Below are positions 37,441 to 46,465 of a stretch of 64,000 nt of DNA, piece after piece. Below the pieces are notes generated by a model. It was not told the DNA's origin, made no database searches, and saw nothing but the letters and a program-made list of their open reading frames with translations. The translations under genes were made by a program, and so were the position numbers. The stretch is from contig JANWZA010000031.1 of the NCBI GenBank assembly GCA_025054775.1, forward strand, positions 1 through 64,000, read 5' to 3'. The stretch's first letter is position 1. The number at the start of each line of letters is the position of its first letter. Source of the DNA: Microscillaceae bacterium. Its GTDB lineage: Bacteria; Bacteroidota; Bacteroidia; Cytophagales; Microscillaceae.

Positions 37441-38073
37441 TTACACGAAGCGAAATAAGCCTTTCCATTGAGAGAGTTGCTCTAGAAAATGTTGTATCAC
37501 AGCAGGATAGGTAAAAATTGCAAAGGCAATCCCTACCAATGCTCCGTAAAAATGAGCCTCATGGCTAACACTATCATGTGAATTTTGAGCTGCATAATAA
37601 GAAAAAAGTAAGTACAATAATCCAAACAAAAAACTTGGCATACATAATACACCATACACACAAAGTTGGCTCAAGGGCATAAATAGAATACTTACAAAAA
37701 TAACTGAGGCAATCGCTCCCGAAGCACCCAAAGAGGAGTAATTAGTATGTTTGTACTTGAAATAATTAGGCAAATCGGACAGAACCATACCTACTATATA
37801 TAGTACAATCAACAGAATAGCCCCAAGCTCTATACCAAAAATACGCGCATAGATTATCTCTACATTTTTTCCTAAAAGATATAAACTTATCATATTAAAG
37901 ATGAGATGTACCCAATCTGCATGGATAAGCCCTGAGGTAAAGAAGCGATAATACTCTTTCTTCCGCCAAATTTGGTTAGGTATCATAAGCCACTTTTGAT
38001 AAATGTGAGGATTATTCCAAGCGTATAAAGTGGCTAATACGCTTATAGCGATAATACTTTCAATAATATACAT
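37441..38073 (-). CDS. Rhomboid family intramembrane serine protease
   Basis: A 210-residue membrane protease with about six hydrophobic helices. The rhomboid signatures are all present: H51-x4-H56-x3-N60 (HADWVHLIFN), the catalytic serine in GASGA (Ser118), and the catalytic histidine His174 in a late helix (SHEAHFYGALVG). It cuts transmembrane segments of other proteins; the substrate is unknown. It is monocistronic, with its own TAnnTTTG box at 38111-38118. Confidence 0.93.
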   Translation of the reverse strand: MYIIESIIAISVLATLYAWNNPHIYQKWLMIPNQIWRKKEYYRFFTSGLIHADWVHLIFNMISLYLLGKNVEIIYARIFGIELGAILLIVLYIVGMVLSDLPNYFKYKHTNYSSLGASGAIASVIFVSILFMPLSQLCVYGVLCMPSFLFGLLYLLFSYYAAQNSHDSVSHEAHFYGALVGIAFAIFTYPAVIQHFLEQLSQWKGLFRFV

Positions 38074-38110
38074 TGGAGCATAGACTGAAATAACTTGAAA
38101 CTTTACGATG

Positions 38111-38118
38111 CAAATATA
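38111..38118 (-). promoter_or_regulatory. TAnnTTTG promoter box before the rhomboid gene
   Basis: TATATTTG on the minus strand lies 37 nt from the start codon at 38073. Confidence 0.4.
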
Positions 38119-38163
38119 AAAGAACAGATTGAGAAATATCTAAAATTAAATTTTAGTGTATAT

Positions 38164-38366
38164 GGTATTGTTAATTTTGTATAGATTTTTTTTGCAAAAA
38201 AAGATTACTAAAACCCTGAAACTATGGAACGATGTCCAAAATACAAATTAACAAAATTTTGTAAAGATGGTATAGCTAAAGGCAAACAACGATCTAAAAG
38301 TTTATTCATTTAAACTTTTAATGTTTAAGTGGAATAGTGATTTATCTATACTATTTTAACAATGCC
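38164..38366 (+). mobile_element. Internally deleted IS1-family element (203-bp MITE-like relic)
   Basis: The left end starts GGTATTGTTAATTTTGTATA. The right end is its imperfect reverse complement: 19 of 23 bases match between 38163-38185 and 38345-38367. The ends begin GG and finish CC, as in IS1-family repeats. The element is flanked by GTGTATAT (38156-38163) and ATGTATAT (38367-38374), a 7-of-8 direct repeat of the size IS1 elements generate. About 60 bp in from the left end is a 29-codon ORF resembling the InsA zinc-ribbon N-terminus. Transposase coding capacity is otherwise gone. Confidence 0.75.
38224..38313 (+). pseudogene. Remnant of an IS1-type transposase N-terminus (InsA zinc ribbon)
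   Basis: The ORF reads MERCPKYKLTKFCKDG, then IAKGKQRSKSLFI and a stop. Intact InsA-like proteins start with a CPxC zinc ribbon followed by a conserved GxxKGKQRYKC block. Here CPK, KDG and KGKQR survive, while the second and later cysteines are altered and the frame ends. Position and orientation fit the left end of the element. Confidence 0.7.
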
Positions 38367-38415
38367 ATGTATATGCTAATTTCACCTCTTACAAGGTCTT
38401 AATTAAGAAAAAATG

Positions 38416-38423
38416 TATCTTTG
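38416..38423 (+). promoter_or_regulatory. TAnnTTTG promoter box before ffh
   Basis: TATCTTTG lies 59 nt before the ffh ATG and 49 bp beyond the IS1 relic. The insertion therefore left the core promoter intact. Confidence 0.45.
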
Positions 38424-38482
38424 TATCTTAAAAAGCTTGTAATTAACCATTTCACTTTTTCACTTTTTACCTAAATTGGATT

Positions 38483-39862
38483 ATGTTTGAGTCGCTTACT
38501 GCTCGATTAGATGAAGCCCTTAAAACCCTCAAAGGTACGGGACGAATTACCGATGTGAATGTAGCCTCCACTGTGAAAGAAATTCGCAAAGCTCTGGTAG
38601 ATGCTGACGTGAACTACAAGATTGCTAAAACAATTACCGATAATATTAAAGAAAAAGCTATAGGTCGGAAGATTACTATTGCTGTAAAGCCCAGCGAAAT
38701 GTTGGTAAAAATTGTGCATGAAGAATTAACCGAACTGATGGGAGGGCAAGCCCAAGACATAAACTTGAAAGGAGAGCCTGCAGTTATCCTTATAGCTGGG
38801 TTACAAGGTTCGGGTAAAACCACTTTCTCGGCTAAATTAGCAAATTATATCAAGAGACAAGGGCGTAGCGTGCTACTAGTAGCTTGCGATGTATATCGCC
38901 CTGCAGCTATCCAGCAATTACAATCCATAGGAGAAAAGGTAGGTGTAGAAGTATATGCTGAATTAGATAATAAGAACCCCGTGCAAATTGCCCAAAATAG
39001 TATTGAATATGCTAAAAAACATCACTACCGAGTAGTAATTGTAGATACGGCAGGGCGTTTGGCAATTGATGAGGAGATGATGCAAGAAATAGAAAACATA
39101 AAGAAAGCCATCAATCCTTCAGAAACGCTGTTCGTGGTAGATGCTATGACAGGGCAGGACGCCGTAAATACGGCTAAAACTTTTCATGACAGATTAAACT
39201 TTGATGGTGTAGTGCTTACTAAATTAGATGGTGATACGCGTGGAGGCGCGGCACTCTCTATCCGAACCGTTGTTAATAAACCTATTAAATTTGTAGGGAT
39301 GGGAGAAAAGGTAGATGCTTTAAATAGCATTGATCGCTTTTACCCTGACCGTATGGCAAATCGTATTTTAGGCATGGGCGATATTGTGAGTTTAGTAGAA
39401 AAAGCCCAAAAAATTGCTGAAGAAGAGGAGAGTAAGCGTATTGCGGCGCAAATTCGCAAAAATCAATTTAATTTAGAGGACTTTTACTCACAAATCCAGC
39501 AAATCAAACGCATGGGTAACCTCAAAGATATGATTTCTATGATACCAGGTATTGGGAAAATGATAAAGGATATAGAAATAGATGACAATGCTTTCGTACC
39601 TATAGAAGCCCTTATACAATCCATGACTCCCAAAGAACGGCAAAACCCTGAGCTTTTGGCTAATCCAAGTAGAAAAAAACGCATTGTTCAGGGAAGTGGA
39701 AGGAGCATGGCAGAGCTGAATAGTTTAATTTCACAATTTTCTGAAATCCGAAAGATAATGAAAAAAATGAACGCGACTCAAATGCCTTCTATCAGTAAAG
39801 CCAGCCATATAAAAAACAATAAAAGCAATAAGAACAAGAATAAAAAAGGAAAAAAGCGGTAA
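38483..39862 (+). CDS. ffh: Signal recognition particle protein Ffh
   Basis: A 459-residue GTPase that binds signal sequences and 4.5S RNA and targets nascent membrane proteins to FtsY. The N domain spans ~1-90. The G domain has P-loop GLQGSGKT (106-113), DTAGRL, TKLDGDTRGGAALS and FVGMGEK. The methionine-rich M domain includes MGNLKDMISMIPGIGKM and the RNA-binding SGRSMAE region. A basic Lys/Asn tail ends the protein. Normal length; single gene. Confidence 0.98.
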   Translation: MFESLTARLDEALKTLKGTGRITDVNVASTVKEIRKALVDADVNYKIAKTITDNIKEKAIGRKITIAVKPSEMLVKIVHEELTELMGGQAQDINLKGEPAVILIAGLQGSGKTTFSAKLANYIKRQGRSVLLVACDVYRPAAIQQLQSIGEKVGVEVYAELDNKNPVQIAQNSIEYAKKHHYRVVIVDTAGRLAIDEEMMQEIENIKKAINPSETLFVVDAMTGQDAVNTAKTFHDRLNFDGVVLTKLDGDTRGGAALSIRTVVNKPIKFVGMGEKVDALNSIDRFYPDRMANRILGMGDIVSLVEKAQKIAEEEESKRIAAQIRKNQFNLEDFYSQIQQIKRMGNLKDMISMIPGIGKMIKDIEIDDNAFVPIEALIQSMTPKERQNPELLANPSRKKRIVQGSGRSMAELNSLISQFSEIRKIMKKMNATQMPSISKASHIKNNKSNKNKNKKGKKR

Positions 39863-39881
39863 AGCGTGTTAAAAATAGTGG

Positions 39882-39937
39882 TATGCTATCCAAATAATAG
39901 CACCTCATTTAGAGCCATGCTACGCTTGGATAGCATA
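39882..39937. terminator. Long inverted repeat between converging ffh and pyk
   Basis: TATGCTATCCAA (39882-39893) pairs perfectly with TTGGATAGCATA (39926-39937). TAGCA (39898-39902) and TGCTA (39918-39922) form a second stem inside. It lies in the 87-bp convergent gap and probably ends both transcripts, although there is no strong T-run. Confidence 0.5.
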
Positions 39938-39949
39938 AATTTACATACA

Positions 39950-41380
39950 TTACTCCCCTACTACGGATAATTTAATAGTATTAGTACGCAACTTTTTTTC
40001 CAAAGGCATGCTTGCGAGATGAATCACTACATCACCTTTCTCAATTAGTTTGTTTTTGAGCAAAAAGTTTTGCAAATCTTGAAAGGTGTGTTCCGTAGGT
40101 AAGTTTTTGTCGTAATAAAAAACTCTTACTCCCCAAAGCAAGTTAAGGGTAGTAAGTAAACTTCTATTGGGGGTAAAGATAAAGATGTCAGCTTTGGGTC
40201 TTCGGCTAGATAGTTGATGAGCAGTATAGCCCGAGGAGGTAATTCCTATGATTGCTTTGGCATGGGTGGTCTCTGCCATGACACAGGCGGCAGCCACCAC
40301 GCAAGAGTTGTAGAAGCTATGGGATTTGGGGTCAAGGGGTTCGAGTTTATTGTAAATTTCAGGTTGTCGTTCCACAATAGCTATAGTATTTACCATAGTT
40401 TCTACTGAGAGTTTAGGATATTTTCCTGTAGCGGTTTCAGCACTAAGCATAAGTACGTCTGCTCCATCAAAAACGGCAGTGGCGATGTCATTGGTTTCAG
40501 CACGTGTAGGGCGTGGAGAGTTAATCATACTTTCTAACATTTGCGTAGCCACAATTACAGGCTTGAAGGCAATACGACATTTACGAATAATCTCTTTTTG
40601 CAACATAGGTATCTCCCCTGCAGGGATTTCCACGCCTAGATCCCCACGGGCTATCATTACGGCGTCGGTAGCTTTAATTATCTCGTCTATTCTAGCAATG
40701 GCTTCGGGCTTTTCTATTTTTGCTATCACTTTGGTATTTTTCCCTTGCTGGCGGATAAGATGTTTAAGCAAAAGTACGTCAATTTCATTGCGTACAAATG
40801 AGAGAGCTACCCAGTCAATATCATTCTGTAGACCAAAATACAGATCTTCAGTATCTTTTTCAGTAAGCGAAGGGATGGAGACATTAGTATCGGGCAAGTT
40901 CATACCTTTCTTGGATTTAAGGATACCTCCGTATACTACTTCGGTTTCTACTTCAGTGGGGCTTATACTCGTAACTCGTACTTCAATTTTGCCGTCATCA
41001 AGTAAAATTCTATCTCCTATTTTAGCGTCTTTGGGTAAGGCGTGGTAGGTAGTGTAGGCTTTTTGTGCTGTACCCATCATTTTTTCTGTTGTGAAAATGA
41101 ATTTATTTCCTGCCACTAATTCCACTCCCTCTGGGGGCATTTCACCAATCCGAATTTTAGGTCCTTGTAGGTCCATGAGCGTGGCCACGTTACAGCCATG
41201 TTCTTTATTCAATTCTTTTATCCGATTTATAATTTCTAAATGCTCTTTATGAGAACCATGCGAAAAATTAAGTCTAAACACATCTGCTCCTGCTCGAACT
41301 AATTCATAGAGCTGCTCTTTGGTACTGCAGGCAGGTCCTACTGTTGCAATAATTTTTGTTTTTGTGAAATGTTTTTCCAT
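39950..41380 (-). CDS. pyk: Pyruvate kinase
   Basis: A 476-residue glycolytic enzyme converting phosphoenolpyruvate and ADP to pyruvate and ATP. Landmarks are TKIIATVGPAC, RLNFSHGSHKEH, LMDLQGPKIRIG, the active-site block VIAKIEKPEAIARIDEII, MIARGDLGVEI and ATQMLESMI. The C-terminal regulatory domain (~350-476) is complete. It starts 35 bp after the end of pheT on the same strand, so co-transcription is likely. Confidence 0.98.
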   Translation of the reverse strand: MEKHFTKTKIIATVGPACSTKEQLYELVRAGADVFRLNFSHGSHKEHLEIINRIKELNKEHGCNVATLMDLQGPKIRIGEMPPEGVELVAGNKFIFTTEKMMGTAQKAYTTYHALPKDAKIGDRILLDDGKIEVRVTSISPTEVETEVVYGGILKSKKGMNLPDTNVSIPSLTEKDTEDLYFGLQNDIDWVALSFVRNEIDVLLLKHLIRQQGKNTKVIAKIEKPEAIARIDEIIKATDAVMIARGDLGVEIPAGEIPMLQKEIIRKCRIAFKPVIVATQMLESMINSPRPTRAETNDIATAVFDGADVLMLSAETATGKYPKLSVETMVNTIAIVERQPEIYNKLEPLDPKSHSFYNSCVVAAACVMAETTHAKAIIGITSSGYTAHQLSSRRPKADIFIFTPNRSLLTTLNLLWGVRVFYYDKNLPTEHTFQDLQNFLLKNKLIEKGDVVIHLASMPLEKKLRTNTIKLSVVGE

Positions 41381-41415
41381 GATAAAGTAAGTAGTTTGTA
41401 TAATAATATATAAAC

Positions 41416-43854
41416 TTATTTTCTAATAATTGCTCCTAGCTCTTTTTCAAAGGTTTGCATGAGTTTCTCCATTGTTTTATCAATTATTTTATCGGTAAGT
41501 GTCTGATTTTCATCTTGTAGAATAAAGCTAATAGCATAAGCCTTCTTATCTTTTCCTATGCTCTCACCTTCATATACGTCGAAAACATTTATATTTTTAA
41601 TCAAATGTTTTTCTTTGCTTAAAGCTAAATTTTGCACTTCCTGAAAAGTGACTTTTTTATCAAGTACTAAAGACAGATCACGCCGTACCTCAGGAAATTT
41701 AGGAATTTCTTGATAAGTTGTACTTGGCTGGTATAAATCAAAGGCTGTTTGCCAATCTATATCAGCAAAGAAAACTTGTTGCTTTATGTCTAGAAATTTC
41801 AGGATGGAATTAGTTAATAATCCTGCTTGGGCGATTAGTTTGTTGGCTACCCAAAAATCTAAGCCATATACAAGGTCAGGGTTTTGTGTAGGTATAGTTT
41901 GGGTGATTTTTAGATTTAATTTTTGAAAAATGATTTGCAAGATATTATACAAATCTTGAAAAGCTATGGCTTTGCTTTTTTGTTGCCAAGTCTCGGCTTG
42001 GCGGTTGCCCGTAAGAAAAATTGCTAAATGACTTTTTTCGGTGTATTTTTGCTCTACCTTATTCCCTTGGGGGTTAGTTTGTTTGTGGTAAGTTTTACCA
42101 AACTCAAAAATTTTTATATCTTTTTGTTTACGGTTAAGATTGTAAGCGATAACTTCCAAGCCTGAAGGAATAAGACTTTGACGCAGAGCTTCTAAATCTT
42201 CGCTTAATCTATTGATAATCAGTATATTTTGCTGTTCACTTATACTTTTTAAGAGTTGTGTATAAACAGGCTTAGTAAGTGAGTTGGTGTAAATTTCATA
42301 AAATCCGTTGTTTGCCAAGAGTTGCCCTATTTGGTATTGAATTTTGTGCCTGTCTTTGGGTTCAAATTCTGCTAAATAAGATGTTTGGGCAAAAGGGCTT
42401 AAAGGAATATTACCAAAGCCATAGAAGCGTGTTAGCTCCTCTATAATATCTACCTCACGTTGTACATCTATACGATAAGGAGGGACTTTTACCTGAAAGC
42501 CTGTATCCGAAATATGACTAACTTCTATTTCTAAATTTTGTAAAGTTTGGTGAATAAACTCTTTACTTAATGCTGTACCTATTAAGCGGTGAATATTTTT
42601 GTAACTAACTTCAAACTTAAAGGGCAAAATAGGTTGTGGGTAGATATCTATCAAAGGACTACTAATTTGCCCTCCTGCTATTTCTTTGATTAACAGGGCG
42701 GCTCTTTTCAAAGCAAACACGGTCATCTCAGGGTTTACACCTCGCTCAAAACGGAAGGAAGCATCAGTTTTTAGCCCGTGTGCTTGCGAGGTTTTGCGAA
42801 TATAATCAGGATTAAAGTAAGCACTTTCCAAAAAAATACTGGTTGTTTCTTGAGTAATTCCAGACTCTAACCCTCCAAAAACTCCTGCTATACACATGCC
42901 TTCTTCAGCGTTACAAATCATTAAGTCGTCAGCTTTGAGTTGGCGTTCTTGCTTATCCAAAGTTAAGAAAGGTGTACCTTCGGGTAAAGTTTTTACAATT
43001 ATTTGCTTACCTTTAATTTTTTGTGCATCAAAGGCATGGATAGGTTGTCCAAGTTCGTGTAAAACATAGTTAGTAATATCTACCACGTTGTTAATAGGGG
43101 TCAGTCCAATACTTTTAAGGCGATTTTGTAGCCATTGAGGTGAGTCCTTAACTACTACATTAGTTAGGGTGATACCTGCGTATCGGGGGCAGGCCTTGGT
43201 ATTTTCAATTTTTACTTCTATAATCAAGTTATGATTATCTATTGCAAAATTTTGAATATCAGGTAATTGAATAGGGCGATTAAACAAAGTTTTCAAATCA
43301 CGTGCTACGCCAAGGTGCGAAGCTGCGTCAGCTCGGTTGGGGGTAAGACCAATTTCAAAATAGGTATCTGTGATTAGTCCCAACAATTTGGCGGCGGGAG
43401 TACCGTTGGGCAAATCTGTTTGCAAAATTAAAATACCGTCATGCGAAGTTCCTAGCCCTAACTCATCTTCGGCACAAATCATCCCTTCAGAAACTTCACC
43501 TCGTATTTTAGTTTTTTTGATTTCCAGCGGTTCGCCCTGCGAAGGGTAAAGCGTTGTGCCGATGGTAGCTACTAATACCTTTTGCCCTGCTTGTACGTTA
43601 GATGCACCGCATACTATAGATACAACTTGTTCGTTGCCGATAGCTACCTTAGTGAGGCTCAATTTATCTGCATTAGGGTGTTTTTGGCAGGCAAGTACCT
43701 CTCCGACAACTACTCCCTGCAAATTACCTCTTATGCTCTCATAAGTACCAATGTGTTCAACTTCTAAACCCAGTTGTGTAAGTTTTTGAGCTATCTCTTC
43801 GGGAGTTTCGGGGAGGTGTATAAAATCTTTGAGCCAATTATAGGATATTCTCAT
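41416..43854 (-). CDS. pheT: Phenylalanine-tRNA ligase beta subunit
   Basis: I chose the ATG at 43854 (812 residues; MRISYNWLKDFI). It matches the family N-terminus, and a promoter box lies at 43886-43893 between it and the alternative ATG at 43926. Domains in order: the N-terminal part and tRNA-binding OB fold (VVVGEVLACQKHPNADKLSL), B3/B4 editing region, B5, catalytic-like core, and the C-terminal FDX-ACB anticodon-binding domain (FPEVRRDLSLVLDKKVTF). It pairs with PheS, which is not in this window. Length is normal. Confidence 0.97.
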   Translation of the reverse strand: MRISYNWLKDFIHLPETPEEIAQKLTQLGLEVEHIGTYESIRGNLQGVVVGEVLACQKHPNADKLSLTKVAIGNEQVVSIVCGASNVQAGQKVLVATIGTTLYPSQGEPLEIKKTKIRGEVSEGMICAEDELGLGTSHDGILILQTDLPNGTPAAKLLGLITDTYFEIGLTPNRADAASHLGVARDLKTLFNRPIQLPDIQNFAIDNHNLIIEVKIENTKACPRYAGITLTNVVVKDSPQWLQNRLKSIGLTPINNVVDITNYVLHELGQPIHAFDAQKIKGKQIIVKTLPEGTPFLTLDKQERQLKADDLMICNAEEGMCIAGVFGGLESGITQETTSIFLESAYFNPDYIRKTSQAHGLKTDASFRFERGVNPEMTVFALKRAALLIKEIAGGQISSPLIDIYPQPILPFKFEVSYKNIHRLIGTALSKEFIHQTLQNLEIEVSHISDTGFQVKVPPYRIDVQREVDIIEELTRFYGFGNIPLSPFAQTSYLAEFEPKDRHKIQYQIGQLLANNGFYEIYTNSLTKPVYTQLLKSISEQQNILIINRLSEDLEALRQSLIPSGLEVIAYNLNRKQKDIKIFEFGKTYHKQTNPQGNKVEQKYTEKSHLAIFLTGNRQAETWQQKSKAIAFQDLYNILQIIFQKLNLKITQTIPTQNPDLVYGLDFWVANKLIAQAGLLTNSILKFLDIKQQVFFADIDWQTAFDLYQPSTTYQEIPKFPEVRRDLSLVLDKKVTFQEVQNLALSKEKHLIKNINVFDVYEGESIGKDKKAYAISFILQDENQTLTDKIIDKTMEKLMQTFEKELGAIIRK

Positions 43855-43885
43855 GGATTTTGAAAAAATACGATCAAGTTTGGCA

Positions 43886-43893
43886 CAAAGATA
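43886..43893 (-). promoter_or_regulatory. TAnnTTTG promoter box before pheT
   Basis: TATCTTTG on the minus strand lies 31 nt before the ATG at 43854 and fixes that start. A TTG at 43919-43921 is 25 nt upstream, slightly far for a -33 box. Confidence 0.5.
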
Positions 43894-44098
43894 GTCTTTT
43901 TTTGAAAATGTTGCATTCCAACCCAAGAACTCATTTATTTTTTTAAGCCATAATGTTCAACTTTTTTTACTTTTTCTATTGTTGAAAATTGAATAATCAT
44001 TTTTAGCCCTTGCTCTTGTCTTTTCAAAAGATTTTGCCATATTTGCACCCAGTATAGAATAGTTTAGCTTTTTATTCAAATCAAGAAATATAATCCAC

Positions 44099-44701
44099 GT
44101 GAAAACAGTTAATCTTATTTGGAATATTGCTCTTACAGTAGCGATAATAGTAATAATTTACAATAACTACACCAATAATACCAAAAAAACGAATACCGAA
44201 GCTAAACCTATAGTAAAACCTGATAGGAAGTTAGCTCCTGCAAAAATTGTATTTGTAAATTCGGATACGCTTATGCTTAACTACGATTTCTTTAAGAAAG
44301 TGAAAAAAGAACTAGAAGCTAAACAAAGTGGAATAGATGCGGACTTGAATGCAAGAGCTAACTTATTACAAAACGAAATCACTTCTTACCAAAAAACTGC
44401 TCACACTATGACTCAACAAAAAGCCCTAGAAACAGAACGAGATTTAAGCATAAAACAACAGGAATTAGAACTTTATCGGGCTGATGTGGCCAAAAAATAT
44501 TTGGAAGAGGAAAGAAAAATGAATGAAAAACTAAATGACGTCATTTCTGATTACCTCAAGCGGTATGCAGAAGCAAAGGGTTATGACTATATAGTAGGCT
44601 ATTCTAAGACTAGTGGGAGTGTACTTTATGGAGCAGAGAGGCTAGACGTAACCAAAGAGGTATTAAAAGGACTCAACGAAGAGTATAACAAGAAAAAATA
44701 A
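44099..44701 (+). CDS. OmpH/Skp-family periplasmic chaperone-like protein (GTG start)
   Basis: A 200-residue protein whose only reasonable start is GTG; no in-frame ATG occurs before the conserved part. A hydrophobic N-terminal helix (~7-22) has no clear cleavage site and may anchor it. KIVFVNSDTLMLNYDFFKKV is the typical OmpH strand. A long coiled coil (~75-165, ELEAKQSGIDADLNARANLL) and DYIVGYSKTSGSVLYG then complete the fold. Skp-like proteins guard outer membrane proteins in the periplasm. It is 6 bp from rfbA and co-transcribed with it. Confidence 0.85.
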   Translation: MKTVNLIWNIALTVAIIVIIYNNYTNNTKKTNTEAKPIVKPDRKLAPAKIVFVNSDTLMLNYDFFKKVKKELEAKQSGIDADLNARANLLQNEITSYQKTAHTMTQQKALETERDLSIKQQELELYRADVAKKYLEEERKMNEKLNDVISDYLKRYAEAKGYDYIVGYSKTSGSVLYGAERLDVTKEVLKGLNEEYNKKK

Positions 44702-44707
44702 ATATCA

Positions 44708-45568
44708 ATGAAAGGGATTATTTTGGCAGGAGGCTCAGGGACAAGGTTACATCCTCTTACTTTAGCAGTTTCCAAACAGTTATTGCCTGTATACGATAAG
44801 CCAATGATATTTTATCCACTTTCTACGCTTATGCTGGCAGGCATTCAAGATATCTTAATTATTACTACTCCTCATGACAATCCTCTGTTTGTCAAGTTAT
44901 TAGGAGATGGCTCTCAAATTGGCTGTAATTTTCAGTATGCTATCCAAGAGGCGCCCAATGGCTTAGCACAAGCCTTCGTCATTGGAAAAGATTTTATTGG
45001 CAAAGATAGTGTAGCCCTAGTTTTAGGAGATAATATTTTCTACGGAGCTGGATTAGCAAAGACCTTGCAAGCCTGTACTAATCCGCAAGGCGGTATTGTT
45101 TTTGCCTACCATGTTTCAGACCCAGAACGATATGGTGTAATAGAATTTGATAAAGAAATGAGAGCCCTCTCCATTGAGGAGAAACCTAAACAACCTAAAT
45201 CTAACTATGCAGTTCCTGGATTGTATTTTTATGATAACGAAGTGATAGAAATTGCAAAAAACTTGCAACCTTCTGCACGTGGCGAATATGAAATTACTGA
45301 CGTAAATAAAACATACTTAGCAAAAGGCAGACTTTCAGTCAAGATTATGAACCGAGGTACAGCTTGGCTAGATACAGGAACTTTCGCTTCGCTAATGCAA
45401 GCGGGGCAATTTGTGCAGGTTATTGAGGAAAGACAGGGACTAAAAATCGGCTGTATAGAAGAGGTAGCTTACAAAATGGGCTTTATTGACGCCGCACAAT
45501 TAGAACGCATCGCACAACCTTTGCTTAAAAGCGGATACGGACAGTATTTGATGAGTTTGTTAAAATAA
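44708..45568 (+). CDS. rfbA: Glucose-1-phosphate thymidylyltransferase (short form)
   Basis: A 286-residue enzyme that makes dTDP-glucose, the entry to dTDP-rhamnose. Diagnostic stretches are [46 protein letters not shown] and [20 protein letters not shown]. Full length. The rest of the rhamnose pathway (rfbB, C, D) is not nearby. The second nucleotidyltransferase at 12.2 kb is a different, beta-helix-tailed type. Confidence 0.95.
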   Translation: MKGIILAGGSGTRLHPLTLAVSKQLLPVYDKPMIFYPLSTLMLAGIQDILIITTPHDNPLFVKLLGDGSQIGCNFQYAIQEAPNGLAQAFVIGKDFIGKDSVALVLGDNIFYGAGLAKTLQACTNPQGGIVFAYHVSDPERYGVIEFDKEMRALSIEEKPKQPKSNYAVPGLYFYDNEVIEIAKNLQPSARGEYEITDVNKTYLAKGRLSVKIMNRGTAWLDTGTFASLMQAGQFVQVIEERQGLKIGCIEEVAYKMGFIDAAQLERIAQPLLKSGYGQYLMSLLK

Positions 45569-45581
45569 AATAAGTAATTGA

Positions 45582-45603
45582 GAATAAGAATAAGAATAAG
45601 AAT
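45582..45603 (+). repeat. Short tandem repeat (GAATAA)~3.7
   Basis: Three full copies and one partial copy of GAATAA lie just after rfbA. Slippage-prone, with no coding consequence seen. Confidence 0.6.
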
Positions 45604-45748
45604 TGAAACTTTTGTATTAGATTTGAAAAGTTTTTACATCACTGCCAAAATACCTTATTTACCTGCAACTATCTAACCTAAATTATTATAATCTAAATGC
45701 AATCTAAATAAGTTTAAAATCCTTACTAAACCATAAACTTTTAAGGAA

Positions 45749-46465
45749 ATGCAAAAAAAACACGTAGTAGTACTCACGGGAGCGGGCATTAGTGCCGAAA
45801 GCGGCCTTAAAACTTTTAGAGACTCAGGAGGCTTGTGGGAAAATTACGATGTGATGGAAGTAGCCTCTATCGAAGGTTGGCAGAAAAATCCAGAATTAGT
45901 ACTTAAATTCTACAATGAAAGACGCAAGCAAGCCTATCATGCACAACCAAATGCAGGGCACCTCGCTCTTAAAGAATTAGAAAAATATTACAAAGTAAGT
46001 ATCATTACCCAAAATGTAGATAATTTACATGAAAAAGCAGGTTCTACTAATGTTATCCACCTTCATGGTGAACTTTCCAAAGTGAGAAGCGAAAAATACG
46101 AAGACTTGATTTATGAATGGGGAGATAAAGAGATTCATTTAGGAGACAAGTGTGAAAGAGGTGCTCAACTACGACCACACATCGTATGGTTTGGAGAGGT
46201 GGTGCCTATGATGGAACACGCTATCAATGTTACACTTTCGGCAGACTATTTTCTAGTGATTGGTACTTCACTTAATGTATATCCTGCAGCAGGTTTGATC
46301 AATTACTTACCTGCTACGGCGGATATTTACGTTATTGACCCACATGCTCACGAATTACCTATTCGTAGCAACAAAAAAGTAAAACTTATTAGCGAAAAAG
46401 CCACCATAGGTGTTCCTAAAGTGGTAGCTCTTTTAATTGAAGAGGCAACTAAGCAAGAGCATTAA
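45749..46465 (+). CDS. cobB: Sirtuin, NAD-dependent protein deacylase (zinc-less, class III-like)
   Basis: A 238-residue NAD-dependent lysine deacylase. It has GAGISAESGLKTFRDSGGLW (~11-30), TQNVDNLHEKAG (~87-98) and the catalytic His106 in HLHGEL. The four zinc-binding cysteines of most sirtuins are missing: only Cys135 is present in that region. Y55-x2-R58 (FYNERR) matches the acyl-pocket pair of E. coli CobB/SIRT5, which favours succinyl or malonyl groups; substrate preference here is inference. Its stop codon overlaps that of the converging symporter gene. Confidence 0.93.
   Translation: MQKKHVVVLTGAGISAESGLKTFRDSGGLWENYDVMEVASIEGWQKNPELVLKFYNERRKQAYHAQPNAGHLALKELEKYYKVSIITQNVDNLHEKAGSTNVIHLHGELSKVRSEKYEDLIYEWGDKEIHLGDKCERGAQLRPHIVWFGEVVPMMEHAINVTLSADYFLVIGTSLNVYPAAGLINYLPATADIYVIDPHAHELPIRSNKKVKLISEKATIGVPKVVALLIEEATKQEH

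Larger units (their letters stand above)
38074..38482. other. Divergent intergenic region with an IS1 relic, 409 bp
   Basis: This spacer holds the rhomboid promoter box at one end and the ffh promoter box at the other. A 203-bp insertion-sequence remnant lies between them (separate entries). Nothing else was recognised. Confidence 0.7.

Noticed and set aside
40479-41048. 189-codon ORF on the plus strand opposite pyk
   Set aside because: It is a shadow of pyruvate kinase, whose frame has every family motif; the plus-strand translation is low-complexity Ser/Ile-rich without a recognisable domain.
45582-45603. CRISPR-like or phase-variable repeat
   Set aside because: It is only a 6-bp unit repeated under four times without spacers, and it is outside any coding frame or promoter I can define.
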